Source: Chersky-840 sp050011815 (GTDB taxonomy: Bacteria; Actinomycetota; Acidimicrobiia; Acidimicrobiales; UBA8190). Taken from it: a DNA stretch of 64,000 bases. The stretch spans positions 62,001 through 126,000 of the forward strand of contig JBEKIJ010000006.1 in the NCBI GenBank assembly GCA_050011815.1, read 5' to 3'. Position 1 is the stretch's first letter. Each line of letters starts with the position of its first letter. Below the pieces are notes generated by a model. That model was given only the letters and a program-made list of their open reading frames with translations. It had not been told where the DNA came from and searched no databases. The position numbers and the translations under genes are program-made. Shown here piece after piece: positions 25,587 through 33,743 of this stretch.

Positions 25587-26513
25587 TCAGCCGCCCATCT
25601 GCAGGCCCGGGGCCCGCGAGCCGAAGACATGGGCGTTGACCGCGGGGCCGATGTCCTCGGGCTCCCAGCGCGCCGGCTTGCCCTTGGGCTCCACCGTGGG
25701 CCCGAGCGTCCAGGGCACGTAGTGGGTGATGCGGTGCCCGACGGCCCGGAAGACCTGCCCGGTCACGTGCAGCGCGTCGTCCGACGCCAGCCAGGCCACC
25801 ATGGGGGCGGAGTTGGCCGGGTTCATGGGGTCGTAGTCGCCGTCGTCGAGCTGGTCGGGCTCGCGCACCTCGGCGTCCTTGCGCAAGGTGGCGGTGATGC
25901 GGGTCATGCCCCCCGGGGCCACGGCGTTGGCCCGCACCCCGTAGCGCGACAGCTCCAGGCTCGAGATCACCGTCAGCGCCGCGATCCCCGCCTTGGCGGC
26001 GCCGTAGTTGGCCTGTCCGACGTTGCCCTGCAGTCCCGCCGACGACACCGTGTTCACGATGGCGGCGCGGGGTTGGGACCCGGCCTTGGACTGCTCGCGC
26101 CAGTACACCGCGGCGTGGTGGGTTGTGGCGAAGGTCCCTTTCAGATGGACGCGCACCACGGCGTCGAAGTCGTCCTCGGACATGGAGAAGAGCATGGCGT
26201 CGCGCACGATGCCGGCGTTGTTGACCAGGACGTCGAGACGGCCGAACTCCTCGACCGCCTGGCGCACCAGGTTGGACGCTCCGGACCAGTCCGCCACGTC
26301 GTCGTAGTTGGCGGCCGCCTCGCCCCCGCGGCTGCGGATGATGTCGGCGACCTCCTCGGCGGCGCGCTTGTCCTCGCCTTCGCCGTGGACCGACCCGCCC
26401 ACGTCGTTGACCACGACCTTGGCCCCCTGCCGGGCGAGCTCGAGTGCCTCACCCCGGCCGATGCCGTGGCCCGCGCCGGTGACGATCGCCACCTTGCCGT
26501 CGAGCAGTCCCAT
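25587..26513 (-). CDS. Short-chain dehydrogenase, MFE-2/17-beta-HSD4-like (3-hydroxyacyl-CoA dehydrogenase type)
   Basis: A 308-residue SDR with VTGAGHGIGRGEALELARQGAKVVVNDVGG, closely resembling the dehydrogenase domain of peroxisomal multifunctional enzyme type 2 and its actinobacterial homologues. NNAG, the catalytic serine in NTVSSAGLQG and Y-x3-K in NYGAAKAGI are intact. About 60 extra C-terminal residues fit this subgroup. Expected reaction: oxidation of a 3-hydroxyacyl-CoA. Second gene of the operon that begins with the amidohydrolase at 27767. Confidence 0.92.
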   Translation of the reverse strand: MGLLDGKVAIVTGAGHGIGRGEALELARQGAKVVVNDVGGSVHGEGEDKRAAEEVADIIRSRGGEAAANYDDVADWSGASNLVRQAVEEFGRLDVLVNNAGIVRDAMLFSMSEDDFDAVVRVHLKGTFATTHHAAVYWREQSKAGSQPRAAIVNTVSSAGLQGNVGQANYGAAKAGIAALTVISSLELSRYGVRANAVAPGGMTRITATLRKDAEVREPDQLDDGDYDPMNPANSAPMVAWLASDDALHVTGQVFRAVGHRITHYVPWTLGPTVEPKGKPARWEPEDIGPAVNAHVFGSRAPGLQMGG

Positions 26514-26618
26514 CGTGTGCTCTCCCTTTCGCTCGGCACCCGCGCGCCATCGGCGCCCGCGGCCCGTCCGTCTCGTCCGTGGCCCGTTGCCCGGCCACGC
26601 CCCGCTGTCCTCGCCGGC

Positions 26619-27767
26619 TCAGCCCAGCCGGTAGAACTCCCGGGCGTTGTCGCACACCATGCGGCGCCGTTCGGCCTCGGGCACGCCCCCCATCGACTCC
26701 TCCACGATCCGCCGGCTGTAGGGCCAGTCGTGGCGGTGGTGGGGGTAGTCGGTGGACCACATCATGTTGTCCACGCCGATCCAGTGCCGCACCGCCACCG
26801 CGAAGGGCTCGCGGATGAACGTCATCTTCCAGTTGCGCCGGAAGTACTCGCTCGGGAGGAGCTCGAGCTTCGAGCCCGTCCAGGTCCGGTTGCGCCAGTA
26901 GTGGTCGTCCATGTGCTCGAGGAAGTGCGGCACCCATCCCACCCCACACTCCACCGCCACCATCTGCAGGTCGGGGAAGCGGTCGTAGATGCCCGAGTAG
27001 ATGAACTGGGACATGAACTGCGAGGCGTCTCCGACGGGGCCGCCCATCTCGGCCAGGCCGATGGTGCGGCTCATCGAGGCAGCCGCCTGCTGGAACGAGC
27101 CCGCCGTGCGCTTGCCCGCCTGGCGCAGGCCGCTGTGGATGTGCACGGGCAGCTGCTCCTCCTGGGCCGCCTCCCAGAAGGGGTCGTCGTCGGAAGACAG
27201 CGCCGCGTTGCCCGACGGGAAGGCCGAGATGATCACGCCCCGGTATCCCGCCGCCTTGGCGTCGCGCAGCCACTTGACCGACGTCTGGACGTCGACACCG
27301 GGCATCTGCGCCAACCCGATGATCCGTTGCGGGTCCGCCGCCATGAACTCGTCGTGCATCCAGGTGTTGTAGGCCTCGAGCCCGGCCAGGTGGTAGTCGT
27401 CGTCCTCCTGGGCCATGAAGGCCCCCATGGTGCGTTGCGAGGGGAAGATCACCTCGGCGTCGACGCCGTCGAAGTCCTGCTCCTCGAGGCGCGCCTTGCC
27501 GACGAAGGCCCCCTGCAAGATGGAGTCGTAGGTGGCCCCGAACCACTCGAGGTCCTCGTAGCGCTTGCCGAAGGGCCCGGCGTTGGTGACGAGCCCGAGG
27601 GGCATCGGGGCCGTCCCCGGCGCCAGCTGCCAGGCGTCGCCGCCCTTCTCGTCCTTCACGAGCTTCGGCGCCCGGTCGTGGAACTTCTTGGGCAGGTACT
27701 TGGTCCACATGTCGGGAGGCTCGACCACGTGCCCGTCCGCCGAGATGAGCCGGTATTCGCGAGCCAT
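26619..27767 (-). CDS. Amidohydrolase-2 family metal-dependent hydrolase/decarboxylase
   Basis: A 382-residue paralogue. Strand-1 site D11-x-H13 (ISADGHVVEPPDMW), strand-5 HIH in LPVHIHSGL, glutamate in AVECGVGWVPHF and strand-8 aspartate in MWSTDYPHHRHDW are all present. It starts with ATG after GGGGAGGT. It is the promoter-proximal gene of an operon with two SDRs, an NDP-forming CoA ligase and an acyl-CoA dehydrogenase, behind CTGAC-palindrome site 3. The grouping suggests its product enters CoA-dependent catabolism. Confidence 0.9.
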   Translation of the reverse strand: MAREYRLISADGHVVEPPDMWTKYLPKKFHDRAPKLVKDEKGGDAWQLAPGTAPMPLGLVTNAGPFGKRYEDLEWFGATYDSILQGAFVGKARLEEQDFDGVDAEVIFPSQRTMGAFMAQEDDDYHLAGLEAYNTWMHDEFMAADPQRIIGLAQMPGVDVQTSVKWLRDAKAAGYRGVIISAFPSGNAALSSDDDPFWEAAQEEQLPVHIHSGLRQAGKRTAGSFQQAAASMSRTIGLAEMGGPVGDASQFMSQFIYSGIYDRFPDLQMVAVECGVGWVPHFLEHMDDHYWRNRTWTGSKLELLPSEYFRRNWKMTFIREPFAVAVRHWIGVDNMMWSTDYPHHRHDWPYSRRIVEESMGGVPEAERRRMVCDNAREFYRLG

Positions 27768-27830
27768 CGCACCTCCCCTGGCACCCTCGGGGGGAGGGCG
27801 CCCCCGGCGGCCGCTGGGCGCCGGCGTTCT

Positions 27831-27846
27831 CTGACTTTCGTGTCAG
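27831..27846. promoter_or_regulatory. CTGAC-N6-GTCAG palindrome (site 3)
   Basis: CTGAC-TTTCGT-GTCAG lies 63 bases upstream of the amidohydrolase start (minus strand). A weaker partial copy (CTGACACCGG followed by GCGTCGG) is at about 27876. The minus-strand sequence after the site, AGAACGC, also follows site 5 on its minus strand. Confidence 0.72.
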
Positions 27847-27900
27847 CCTACTTCGGGGTCAAGGACCGGAGAAAGCTGACACCGGGGCGTCGGGGTCCTC

Positions 27901-28728
27901 TCAGTAGCCCTTGAATTCGGGAGCCCGGCGCTCGGCGAAGGCCCGCAGTCCCTCACCGGCATCGGCGGTGCCGACGATGAGCTCCTGGGCCCAGGCCTCT
28001 TCGTCGAAGGCCGTGCGGCGGTCGGACTCGAGCGATCGGTTGAGCAGCCACTTGGCCATCCCGATGGCCTTGGTCGGCCCGCCCGCCAGCCGTTCGGCGA
28101 GCTCGCCGGCGGCGTGCTCGAGCTGCTCGCGAGGCACGACCCGATTGACCAGGCCCAGCTTGGCGGCGTCATCGGCGTGGAGGTCGTCGCCGAAGAAGAT
28201 GAGCTCCTTGGCCTTTTGCAACCCGATCAGCCGGGGCAGCAGGTAGGCCCCCCCGCCGTCGGGCGAGATGCCCCGGCGCACGAAGACCTCGATGAACCGC
28301 GCCCCGTCGGCCGCCACCACCAGGTCGCAGGCGAAGGCGAGATGCGCACCGATCCCCGCCGCGGTTCCGTTCACGGCCCCCACCACCGGCTTCTCGCAGT
28401 CGAGCACGGCCGAGATGAGTCGCTGCGCGCCGCGCCGGATCATGCGCGAGGCGTCGCCGAGGATCCGGTCGGGAGCGCCCTCGGGTCGAGGGGGGGCGGG
28501 GCGGCGCCCGGCGCGCAGATCGGCGCCGGTGCAGAACCCCTCGCCGGTGGCGGTGAGGACGACGGCCCCGATCTCGACCTGGGCGCTGGCGTCCTCGAGG
28601 AGGCCGATGACGCGCTCGCGCTGGTCGGCGGTGATGGCGTTGCGCACCTCGGGCCGGTTGAGCGTGATCCACGACACCCGGTTCTCGACGCGATGCAGCA
28701 CCTGCTCCTCGAGCGGCTGGTCCGACAC
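27901..28728 (-). CDS. Enoyl-CoA hydratase/isomerase family protein
   Basis: A 275-residue crotonase. The first oxyanion-hole segment is GEGFCTGADLRAG, the second AVNGTAAGIGAHLAFACDLV, and the region RFIEVFVRRGISPDGGGAYLLPRLIG marks the active site. In it aspartate follows proline where hydratases usually have glycine-alanine, a variant common in actinobacterial and PaaG-like members, so hydratase, isomerase and hydrolase activities remain possible. GTG start after AGGAGGATGAGG. It is divergent from a DUF35 gene, with palindrome site 4 between them. Confidence 0.92.
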   Translation of the reverse strand: MSDQPLEEQVLHRVENRVSWITLNRPEVRNAITADQRERVIGLLEDASAQVEIGAVVLTATGEGFCTGADLRAGRRPAPPRPEGAPDRILGDASRMIRRGAQRLISAVLDCEKPVVGAVNGTAAGIGAHLAFACDLVVAADGARFIEVFVRRGISPDGGGAYLLPRLIGLQKAKELIFFGDDLHADDAAKLGLVNRVVPREQLEHAAGELAERLAGGPTKAIGMAKWLLNRSLESDRRTAFDEEAWAQELIVGTADAGEGLRAFAERRAPEFKGY

Positions 28729-28789
28729 GGCCTCATCCTCCTGGCATTGCGGGCGGTCGCCGAAAGTGTGCCATGCCCGGCTCCGTCGA

Positions 28790-28805
28790 CTGACACCGGC
28801 GTCAC
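28790..28805. promoter_or_regulatory. CTGAC-N6-GTCAC palindrome (site 4)
   Basis: CTGAC-ACCGGC-GTCAC (one mismatch at the last base) stands between the divergent enoyl-CoA hydratase (28728) and DUF35 (28828) genes, nine bases ahead of the DUF35 -10 box. Confidence 0.7.
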
Positions 28806-28814
28806 CTCACCGGG

Positions 28815-28820
28815 TAGGGT
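28815..28820 (+). promoter_or_regulatory. -10 box TAGGGT for an apparently leaderless transcript
   Basis: TAGGGT lies 7 bases before the GTG at 28828, which would place the transcription start at the start codon. Confidence 0.5.
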
Positions 28821-28827
28821 CTCGCCC

Positions 28828-29235
28828 GTGAGCGAAGCGAGCGGACGGCGCATTCCCGTAGTCGACTACCTGGTGCTCGAGGGTGACCCCCACCTCGTGG
28901 CCCAGGCCTGTACCAGCTGCGGCGCGCTCTTCTTCGACCGCCGCAACGCCTGTGCCCGCTGCGGGAAGCAGGAGTTCCAGTCCAAGGCGCTGTCCACGAC
29001 GGGCACGGTCCGGTCCTTCACCATCGTGCACCGGGCCGCCCCCAACGTCCCGGTCCCCTATGTCTCCTCGGTCATCGAGCTCGACGGCGGCGGCGTGGTG
29101 AAGGCCAACATCGTGGACGCCGGCTCCGACCCCGAGAAGTTCGAGCTCGGCATGGCGGTGCGGCTCACGACCTTCGGGTGCGGGCAGGACGAGGAAGGCA
29201 CCGAGGCCGTGGCCTTCGGGTTCACCCCCGCCTAG
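28828..29235 (+). CDS. DUF35 Zn-ribbon/OB-fold protein
   Basis: A 135-residue protein with two C-x2-C pairs (ACTSCGALFFDRRNACARCG) forming a zinc ribbon and an OB fold (TGTVRSFTIVHRAAPNVPVPYV). It lies 35 bp upstream of a thiolase gene, repeating the arrangement at 14774. It probably forms a complex with that thiolase, as DUF35 proteins do with acetoacetyl-CoA-type and SCP-X thiolases, although their exact contribution differs between systems. Confidence 0.9.
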   Translation: MSEASGRRIPVVDYLVLEGDPHLVAQACTSCGALFFDRRNACARCGKQEFQSKALSTTGTVRSFTIVHRAAPNVPVPYVSSVIELDGGGVVKANIVDAGSDPEKFELGMAVRLTTFGCGQDEEGTEAVAFGFTPA

Positions 29236-29270
29236 ACCCCACACCCCGACGCCGTAGCAAGGAGCATCAC

Positions 29271-30476
29271 ATGGCAACAGACGCCTGGATCATCGGGGCT
29301 TCAATGACCAAGTTCGGTCGCTACCCCGACAAGGACTCCATCGACCTCGCCAGCGAGGCGGTCCTCGACGCCTTGCACGACGCCGGGGCCACCATCCACG
29401 ACATCCAGATCCTGGCGGCCGGGAGCCTCATGGAAGCGTCGAACATGCTCGGCCAACGGCTCCAGAAGCAGATCGGCCAGACCGGCATCCCCGTCTACAA
29501 CGTGGCCAACGCCTGTGCCACCGGCGCCACCGCGGTGCGCACCGGCATCATGGCCATCAAGGCGGGCGAGGCGGACATGGCCCTGGCCGTGGGCGTGGAG
29601 CAGATGGGCAAGATGGGCTTACTGGGCAGCGCGGGCCAGGCCCGCTCGGCCCCTAAGGGCTTCGAGCCCTCGGGGCGCTACGGCTCGGTCATGCCCGTGG
29701 AGGGCATCCTCGGCACCCAGCTCATGCCGGGCGTGTTCGCCCAGGCCGGCATGGACTACGCCTCGCGCCATGACGGGGTGGGCTTCGAGCAGTTCGCCAA
29801 GGTGGCGGAGAAGAACCACGCCCATTCCGCGCTCAACCCGCTGGCGCAGTACCGAAAGGTGTTCAGCCTCGACGAGGTGATGGGGGCCGCCATGGTCGCC
29901 TATCCCAACACCCTGCTCATGTGCTGCCCCACCGGTGACGGGGCGGCGGCGGTGGTGCTGTGCTCGGACGCCAAGCTCAAGACCCTCGACCCCGACGTCC
30001 GCCGCCGGGCCGTGAAGATCTCGGCCTCGGTGCTCACCTCGGATCCCTACGTCGAGTCCGACACGGCCCAGCCCGACGTGTCCACGCTCACCAAGCGCGC
30101 CGCGGCGGCGGCCTACGAGGAGGCGGGCGTGGCCCCCCAGGACCTCGACCTGGTGGAGCTGCACGACTGCTTCGCCACCGCCGAGCTCATCCACTACGAG
30201 AACCTGCAGCTGTGCGAGCCGGGGGGGGCGGGCGACTTCATCGACCGGCGGGGCCCCTGGCGCGACGGGGACATCCCCGTCAATGTCTCGGGCGGCCTCA
30301 TCTCCAAGGGCCACCCCATCGGCGCCACCGGTGTCGCCAACCTCTACGAGGTGGCCACCCACCTGCGGGGCGAGGCCGGTGACCGCCAGGTCGACGGGGC
30401 CCGGGTGGGCCTGACCCACGTCATCGGGCTGGGGTCGGCCTGCGCCGTGCACGTGCTCGAGCGCGCCGCCTCCTAG
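29271..30476 (+). CDS. SCP-X-type thiolase (acetyl-/propionyl-CoA acyltransferase)
   Basis: A 401-residue thiolase with a complete catalytic set: nucleophilic C82 in NACATGATAV, H298 in VELHDCFA and H348 in ISKGHPIGATG. It therefore should cleave a 3-oxoacyl-CoA with CoA, unlike the Ltp2-like proteins at 15214 and 34832 whose histidine position is tyrosine. AAGGAG precedes the ATG by 6 bases. It is co-transcribed with DUF35 upstream and a CaiB-type CoA-transferase 17 bp downstream. Confidence 0.93.
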   Translation: MATDAWIIGASMTKFGRYPDKDSIDLASEAVLDALHDAGATIHDIQILAAGSLMEASNMLGQRLQKQIGQTGIPVYNVANACATGATAVRTGIMAIKAGEADMALAVGVEQMGKMGLLGSAGQARSAPKGFEPSGRYGSVMPVEGILGTQLMPGVFAQAGMDYASRHDGVGFEQFAKVAEKNHAHSALNPLAQYRKVFSLDEVMGAAMVAYPNTLLMCCPTGDGAAAVVLCSDAKLKTLDPDVRRRAVKISASVLTSDPYVESDTAQPDVSTLTKRAAAAAYEEAGVAPQDLDLVELHDCFATAELIHYENLQLCEPGGAGDFIDRRGPWRDGDIPVNVSGGLISKGHPIGATGVANLYEVATHLRGEAGDRQVDGARVGLTHVIGLGSACAVHVLERAAS

Positions 30477-30493
30477 CGGGGCGAGGCTCCCGG

Positions 30494-32875
30494 GTGTCGG
30501 GCGAGGGGGCGGGACTCGAGGCGCTGCTGGCCGGCGTGCGCGTCGTCGACCTGGCCGGGGAGCCCGCGGCCATGTCGGGGCGGATCCTCGCCGATCTCGG
30601 CGCCGAGGTGGTGAAGGTCGAGCCCCCCGGGGGCGACCCCCTGCGCGCCGTCGTCCCCCTCGGCCCCGACGCCACGTCGCTGCGCTTCGCGGCCTGGAAC
30701 GCGGGGAAGACCTGCTTCGAGGCGACGGGGCCCGACGACCCCCGGCTGGCCGAGCTGCTCGAGCGCGCCGACGTGGTGTTGAGCACCCCCCGGTGGCCCG
30801 GCGCCCTGGAGATCGAGCCCGCCCGGGCGCCCGAGGCGGTGTGGGTCCTCGTCACGCCCTTCGGGTCCGACGGCCCCCGGGCCCGGTGGCGGGCCACCGA
30901 TCTCGGCGTGATGGCGTCGACCGGCAACATGTACTGCACCGGAGACCCCGACCGGGCTCCGGTGCGCTGCACCGAGCCCACGGCCTGGTCCCACGTCGGG
31001 CCCGAGGCGGTGGTGGCCACGCTGACCGCGCTGGCCTCGGGACGCCCCCAGATCGTCGACGTCTCGGCCCAAGAGGCGGTGATGATCGCCTCGATGGGCC
31101 ACGTAGGGCGCTTCCCCCGCACCCAGATGCGCGGCAAGCGGTCCGGAGCGAGCGTCGGCATCACCCGCGAGATCTGGCCCTGTGCCGACGGGTTCGTCTC
31201 CTTCGGCCTGCGCGGCGGCAAGGCCAGGGTGGCGAACATGCAGACCATCACCCGCCTCGTGGCCGAGGACGGGCTGGGGACCCCGGCGCTCACCGACCGG
31301 GACTGGACCACCTACGACCACAACCGCGTCGACCGGGCCGAGCTCGACGCCATCGCCGCGCCCATCGCCCGGTACTTCCTGGGCCACACCATGGCCGACC
31401 TCTACGAGATCGCCGTCCAGACCAATCTCATGCTCGCCCCCGCCAACTCGCCCCGCCAACTCGTCGAGTCCCGCCAGCTCGAGGCGCGTGGCTTCTTCTG
31501 CGAGGTCGCCCCCGCCACCCACTTCCCCCGCTCCTTCGTCCACGTCACGAGCCCCGGCGACGCCGTGGCCCCCCCGGGGCCCTCAGGCCCGGCCCGACCG
31601 GTGGACGGCGGGGACGCCAGGCCCCGGGGCGCGGCGCCTACGAGCGCGCCGGCGCGCCCCGGCTCGGACGGCCCGGCCTGGGCGGGGACCAAGATCCTCG
31701 AGTTCGGCACCGGCGCGGCGGGGCCCATCGCCGTGCGCTACTTCGCCGAGCACGGGGCCACCGTGGTGCGCGTCGAGTCGCGCTCGCGCCCGGACTTCCT
31801 CCGCACCTACGGCATGGGCCCCGGCAACCCCTGCGGGCTCGAGGGCTCGGACATGTTCGACGCCCTCAACGTGGGCAAGCTCAGCATCACCTTGAACCTC
31901 AAGCACCCCGAGGGCGTGGCCCTGGCCAAGCGCCTGGTGCACTGGGCCGACGCCGTGGCCGAGAACTTCGCCCCCCGGGCCATGCGCAGCTTCGGCCTCG
32001 ACTACGCCTCCATGGTGACCGAGAAGCCCGATCTCGTCATGGTGAGCTCCTGTCTCCAGGGCCAGACCGGCCCCCACAAGGACTACCCGGGATTCGGCGG
32101 CCAGGGCTCGGCCCTCGGGGGCTACAACCTCCTCACCGGGTGGCCCGACCGCGAACCGGTGGGGCCCTACGGGACGATCACCGACTCCCTGGCGCCGCGC
32201 TTCGCGGCCAGCGCCCTGGCGGCGGGGCTCCTCTACCGCCGGCGCACGGGCCGGGGCGTCCACCTCGACGTGAGCCAGGTCGAGGCGGCGGTGTACTCGC
32301 TCACCCCCTGGGTGCTCGACTACGACGTCAACGGCCACGTCGGGTCGCGCCAGGGCAACCGCTCGGACCGGGCCGTGCCCCACGGCGCCTTCGCCTGCGC
32401 CGGCGAGGACCGCTGGGTCGCCATCGCGGTGTGGGACGACGGGGACTGGGAACGACTGGCCCGGGCCCTCGGCCTCGACGCCGACACCACCCGCCGCTTC
32501 GCCACCTTCGAGGCCCGGGCCGCGGCCATCGACGACGTCGAGGCGCTCGTCTCGGCCTGGACCGCGTCGCGCCCCCCCGACGAGGTGGCGACCACCCTGC
32601 AGGGCGCGGGGATCGAAGCCGTGCCGGTGGCCGACCTCGGCGACGCCTCGGCGGACCCCCAGCTCCATCACCGCCACCACTTCGTCACCCTGGAGCACCC
32701 CTGCATGGGCGAGTGCGGCTACGAGCGCAACGGCTTCCGTCTCAGCGACGCGCCGGCCGGCTTCACCCGGTCGAGCCCCACCCTGGGCGAGCACAACGAC
32801 TACGTCCTGGGCGACGTCCTGGGACTGGGCCCTGCGGAGCGCCAACGCCTCCTCGACGACGGCGTGCTCGAGTAG
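30494..32875 (+). CDS. Tandem (double-length) CaiB/BaiF family CoA-transferase
   Basis: A 793-residue protein containing two class III CoA-transferase repeats (about 1-370 and 395-793) joined by a Pro/Gly/Ala-rich linker. Repeat 2 has the expected aspartate in TITDSLAPRFAAS (about residue 564) and GRGVHLDVSQVEAAV. Repeat 1 has glutamate at that position (CTEPTAWSH) and a shortened GRPQIVDVSAQEAV, so probably only one site is catalytic. Single-domain members work as interlocked dimers, so the fusion may replace a heterodimer. It should move CoA between a pathway acid and another acyl-CoA. GTG start. Confidence 0.9.
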   Translation: MSGEGAGLEALLAGVRVVDLAGEPAAMSGRILADLGAEVVKVEPPGGDPLRAVVPLGPDATSLRFAAWNAGKTCFEATGPDDPRLAELLERADVVLSTPRWPGALEIEPARAPEAVWVLVTPFGSDGPRARWRATDLGVMASTGNMYCTGDPDRAPVRCTEPTAWSHVGPEAVVATLTALASGRPQIVDVSAQEAVMIASMGHVGRFPRTQMRGKRSGASVGITREIWPCADGFVSFGLRGGKARVANMQTITRLVAEDGLGTPALTDRDWTTYDHNRVDRAELDAIAAPIARYFLGHTMADLYEIAVQTNLMLAPANSPRQLVESRQLEARGFFCEVAPATHFPRSFVHVTSPGDAVAPPGPSGPARPVDGGDARPRGAAPTSAPARPGSDGPAWAGTKILEFGTGAAGPIAVRYFAEHGATVVRVESRSRPDFLRTYGMGPGNPCGLEGSDMFDALNVGKLSITLNLKHPEGVALAKRLVHWADAVAENFAPRAMRSFGLDYASMVTEKPDLVMVSSCLQGQTGPHKDYPGFGGQGSALGGYNLLTGWPDREPVGPYGTITDSLAPRFAASALAAGLLYRRRTGRGVHLDVSQVEAAVYSLTPWVLDYDVNGHVGSRQGNRSDRAVPHGAFACAGEDRWVAIAVWDDGDWERLARALGLDADTTRRFATFEARAAAIDDVEALVSAWTASRPPDEVATTLQGAGIEAVPVADLGDASADPQLHHRHHFVTLEHPCMGECGYERNGFRLSDAPAGFTRSSPTLGEHNDYVLGDVLGLGPAERQRLLDDGVLE

Positions 32876-32891
32876 CGCGCCGCCGACCACC

Positions 32892-33140
32892 TCACCCCAG
32901 GGGGCCGGGGCGCCGGTCCCTCCAGCGCTGGTCGGGGTCCCGGCCCGTGGCCCGGCACCAGACCCGGTGGGCGAAGACGCCCGAGGCCGCCGCGGCCAGG
33001 CCACCGAGAAAGACGCCCAGCTCGTCGTGGGTGAAGGCGGCGGCGTAGGTGACCGCCAGGCCCACGCAACACAGCCCCACCACGAAGGACCCGATCAGGA
33101 CCGGGGTCCATCGCGCCGGGGTGACCGACAGCCGGCGCAC
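32892..33140 (-). CDS. Small two-helix membrane protein
   Basis: An 82-residue protein with two hydrophobic helices (VLIGSFVVGLCCVGLAVTYAAAF and VFLGGLAAAASGVF) and a basic C-terminus. The composition fits a real inner-membrane protein of unknown function. It begins with GTG. It is convergent with the CoA-transferase and divergent from the lumazine synthase gene, sharing with it the KstR-like palindrome at 33203. Confidence 0.55.
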   Translation of the reverse strand: MRRLSVTPARWTPVLIGSFVVGLCCVGLAVTYAAAFTHDELGVFLGGLAAAASGVFAHRVWCRATGRDPDQRWRDRRPGPLG

Positions 33141-33202
33141 GGTCAGATCATCCCACGGGGCCGGGACGAAAGCTCTGGCGGACCCCGGCCCGCCCCACTA
33201 AC

Positions 33203-33218
33203 CTAGAACACGTTCTAG
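33203..33218. promoter_or_regulatory. KstR-like palindrome
   Basis: CTAGAAC-AC-GTTCTAG is a perfect inverted repeat. Its 14-bp core matches the published mycobacterial KstR operator pattern TNNAACNNGTTNNA at every fixed position. It lies 38 bases before the ATG of the type II lumazine synthase gene. A regulator of the KstR kind is suggested, but none is encoded in this window. Confidence 0.65.
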
Positions 33219-33256
33219 TTCGGGTGGGCAGGCGCCGCCCGGGAATGGAGGCCACC

Positions 33257-33736
33257 ATGACCCTCTCGGACCGTGAGCCCGGGAACCGACCCCTCCGACT
33301 CGCCTTCGTGCAGTCCACCTGGCACGAGGAGATCGTGGACCGCTGCCGGGACTCCTTCCTCGAGGAGATCGCCACCCTGGGGGTGCCCGAGGACCGCATC
33401 GACTGCTACCGCGTCCCGGGCTCCTTCGAGATCCCCCTCCACGCCCAGCGCCTGGCCTCCACCGGCCTCTACGGGGCGGTCGTGGGGGCCGGCTTCGTCG
33501 TCGACGGGGGCATCTACCGCCACGAGTTCGTGGCCGACGCCGTCATCAACGGCCTGATGCGCGTCCAGCTCGACACCGACACGCCGGTCATCTCGGTGGT
33601 CCTCACGCCGCACCACTTCCACGACCACGACAGCCACGCCGCCTTCTTCGCCGAGCACTTCCGGATCAAAGGCGTCGAGGCCGCCCACGCCTGTGCCCGC
33701 ACCATCACCAGCCTGGCCCTGCTCCCCACGGGGTGA
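33257..33736 (+). CDS. ribH2: 6,7-dimethyl-8-ribityllumazine synthase, type II (RibH2-like)
   Basis: A 159-residue protein catalysing the condensation of 5-amino-6-ribitylaminouracil with 3,4-dihydroxybutanone phosphate in riboflavin synthesis. It matches the type II (decameric) form known from Brucella and Mesorhizobium rather than the usual form: FVQSTWHEEIVDRCRDSF, VPGSFEIPLHAQRLA, GAGFVVDGGIYRHEFVAD and TPHHFHDHDSHAAFFAEHF. The ATG at 33257 has GGAGG upstream; MEAT- at 33245 is an alternative. No other rib genes are nearby. Its place among flavoenzyme-rich catabolic genes behind a KstR-like site suggests a supply of flavin under catabolic control. Confidence 0.88.
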   Translation: MTLSDREPGNRPLRLAFVQSTWHEEIVDRCRDSFLEEIATLGVPEDRIDCYRVPGSFEIPLHAQRLASTGLYGAVVGAGFVVDGGIYRHEFVADAVINGLMRVQLDTDTPVISVVLTPHHFHDHDSHAAFFAEHFRIKGVEAAHACARTITSLALLPTG

Positions 33737-33743
33737 AAGCCCC

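Noticed and set aside
27870..27896. A further CTGAC palindrome
   Set aside because: CTGACACCGG is followed by GCGTCGG with wrong spacing and a damaged right arm, so it is noted only as a possible degenerate half-site.
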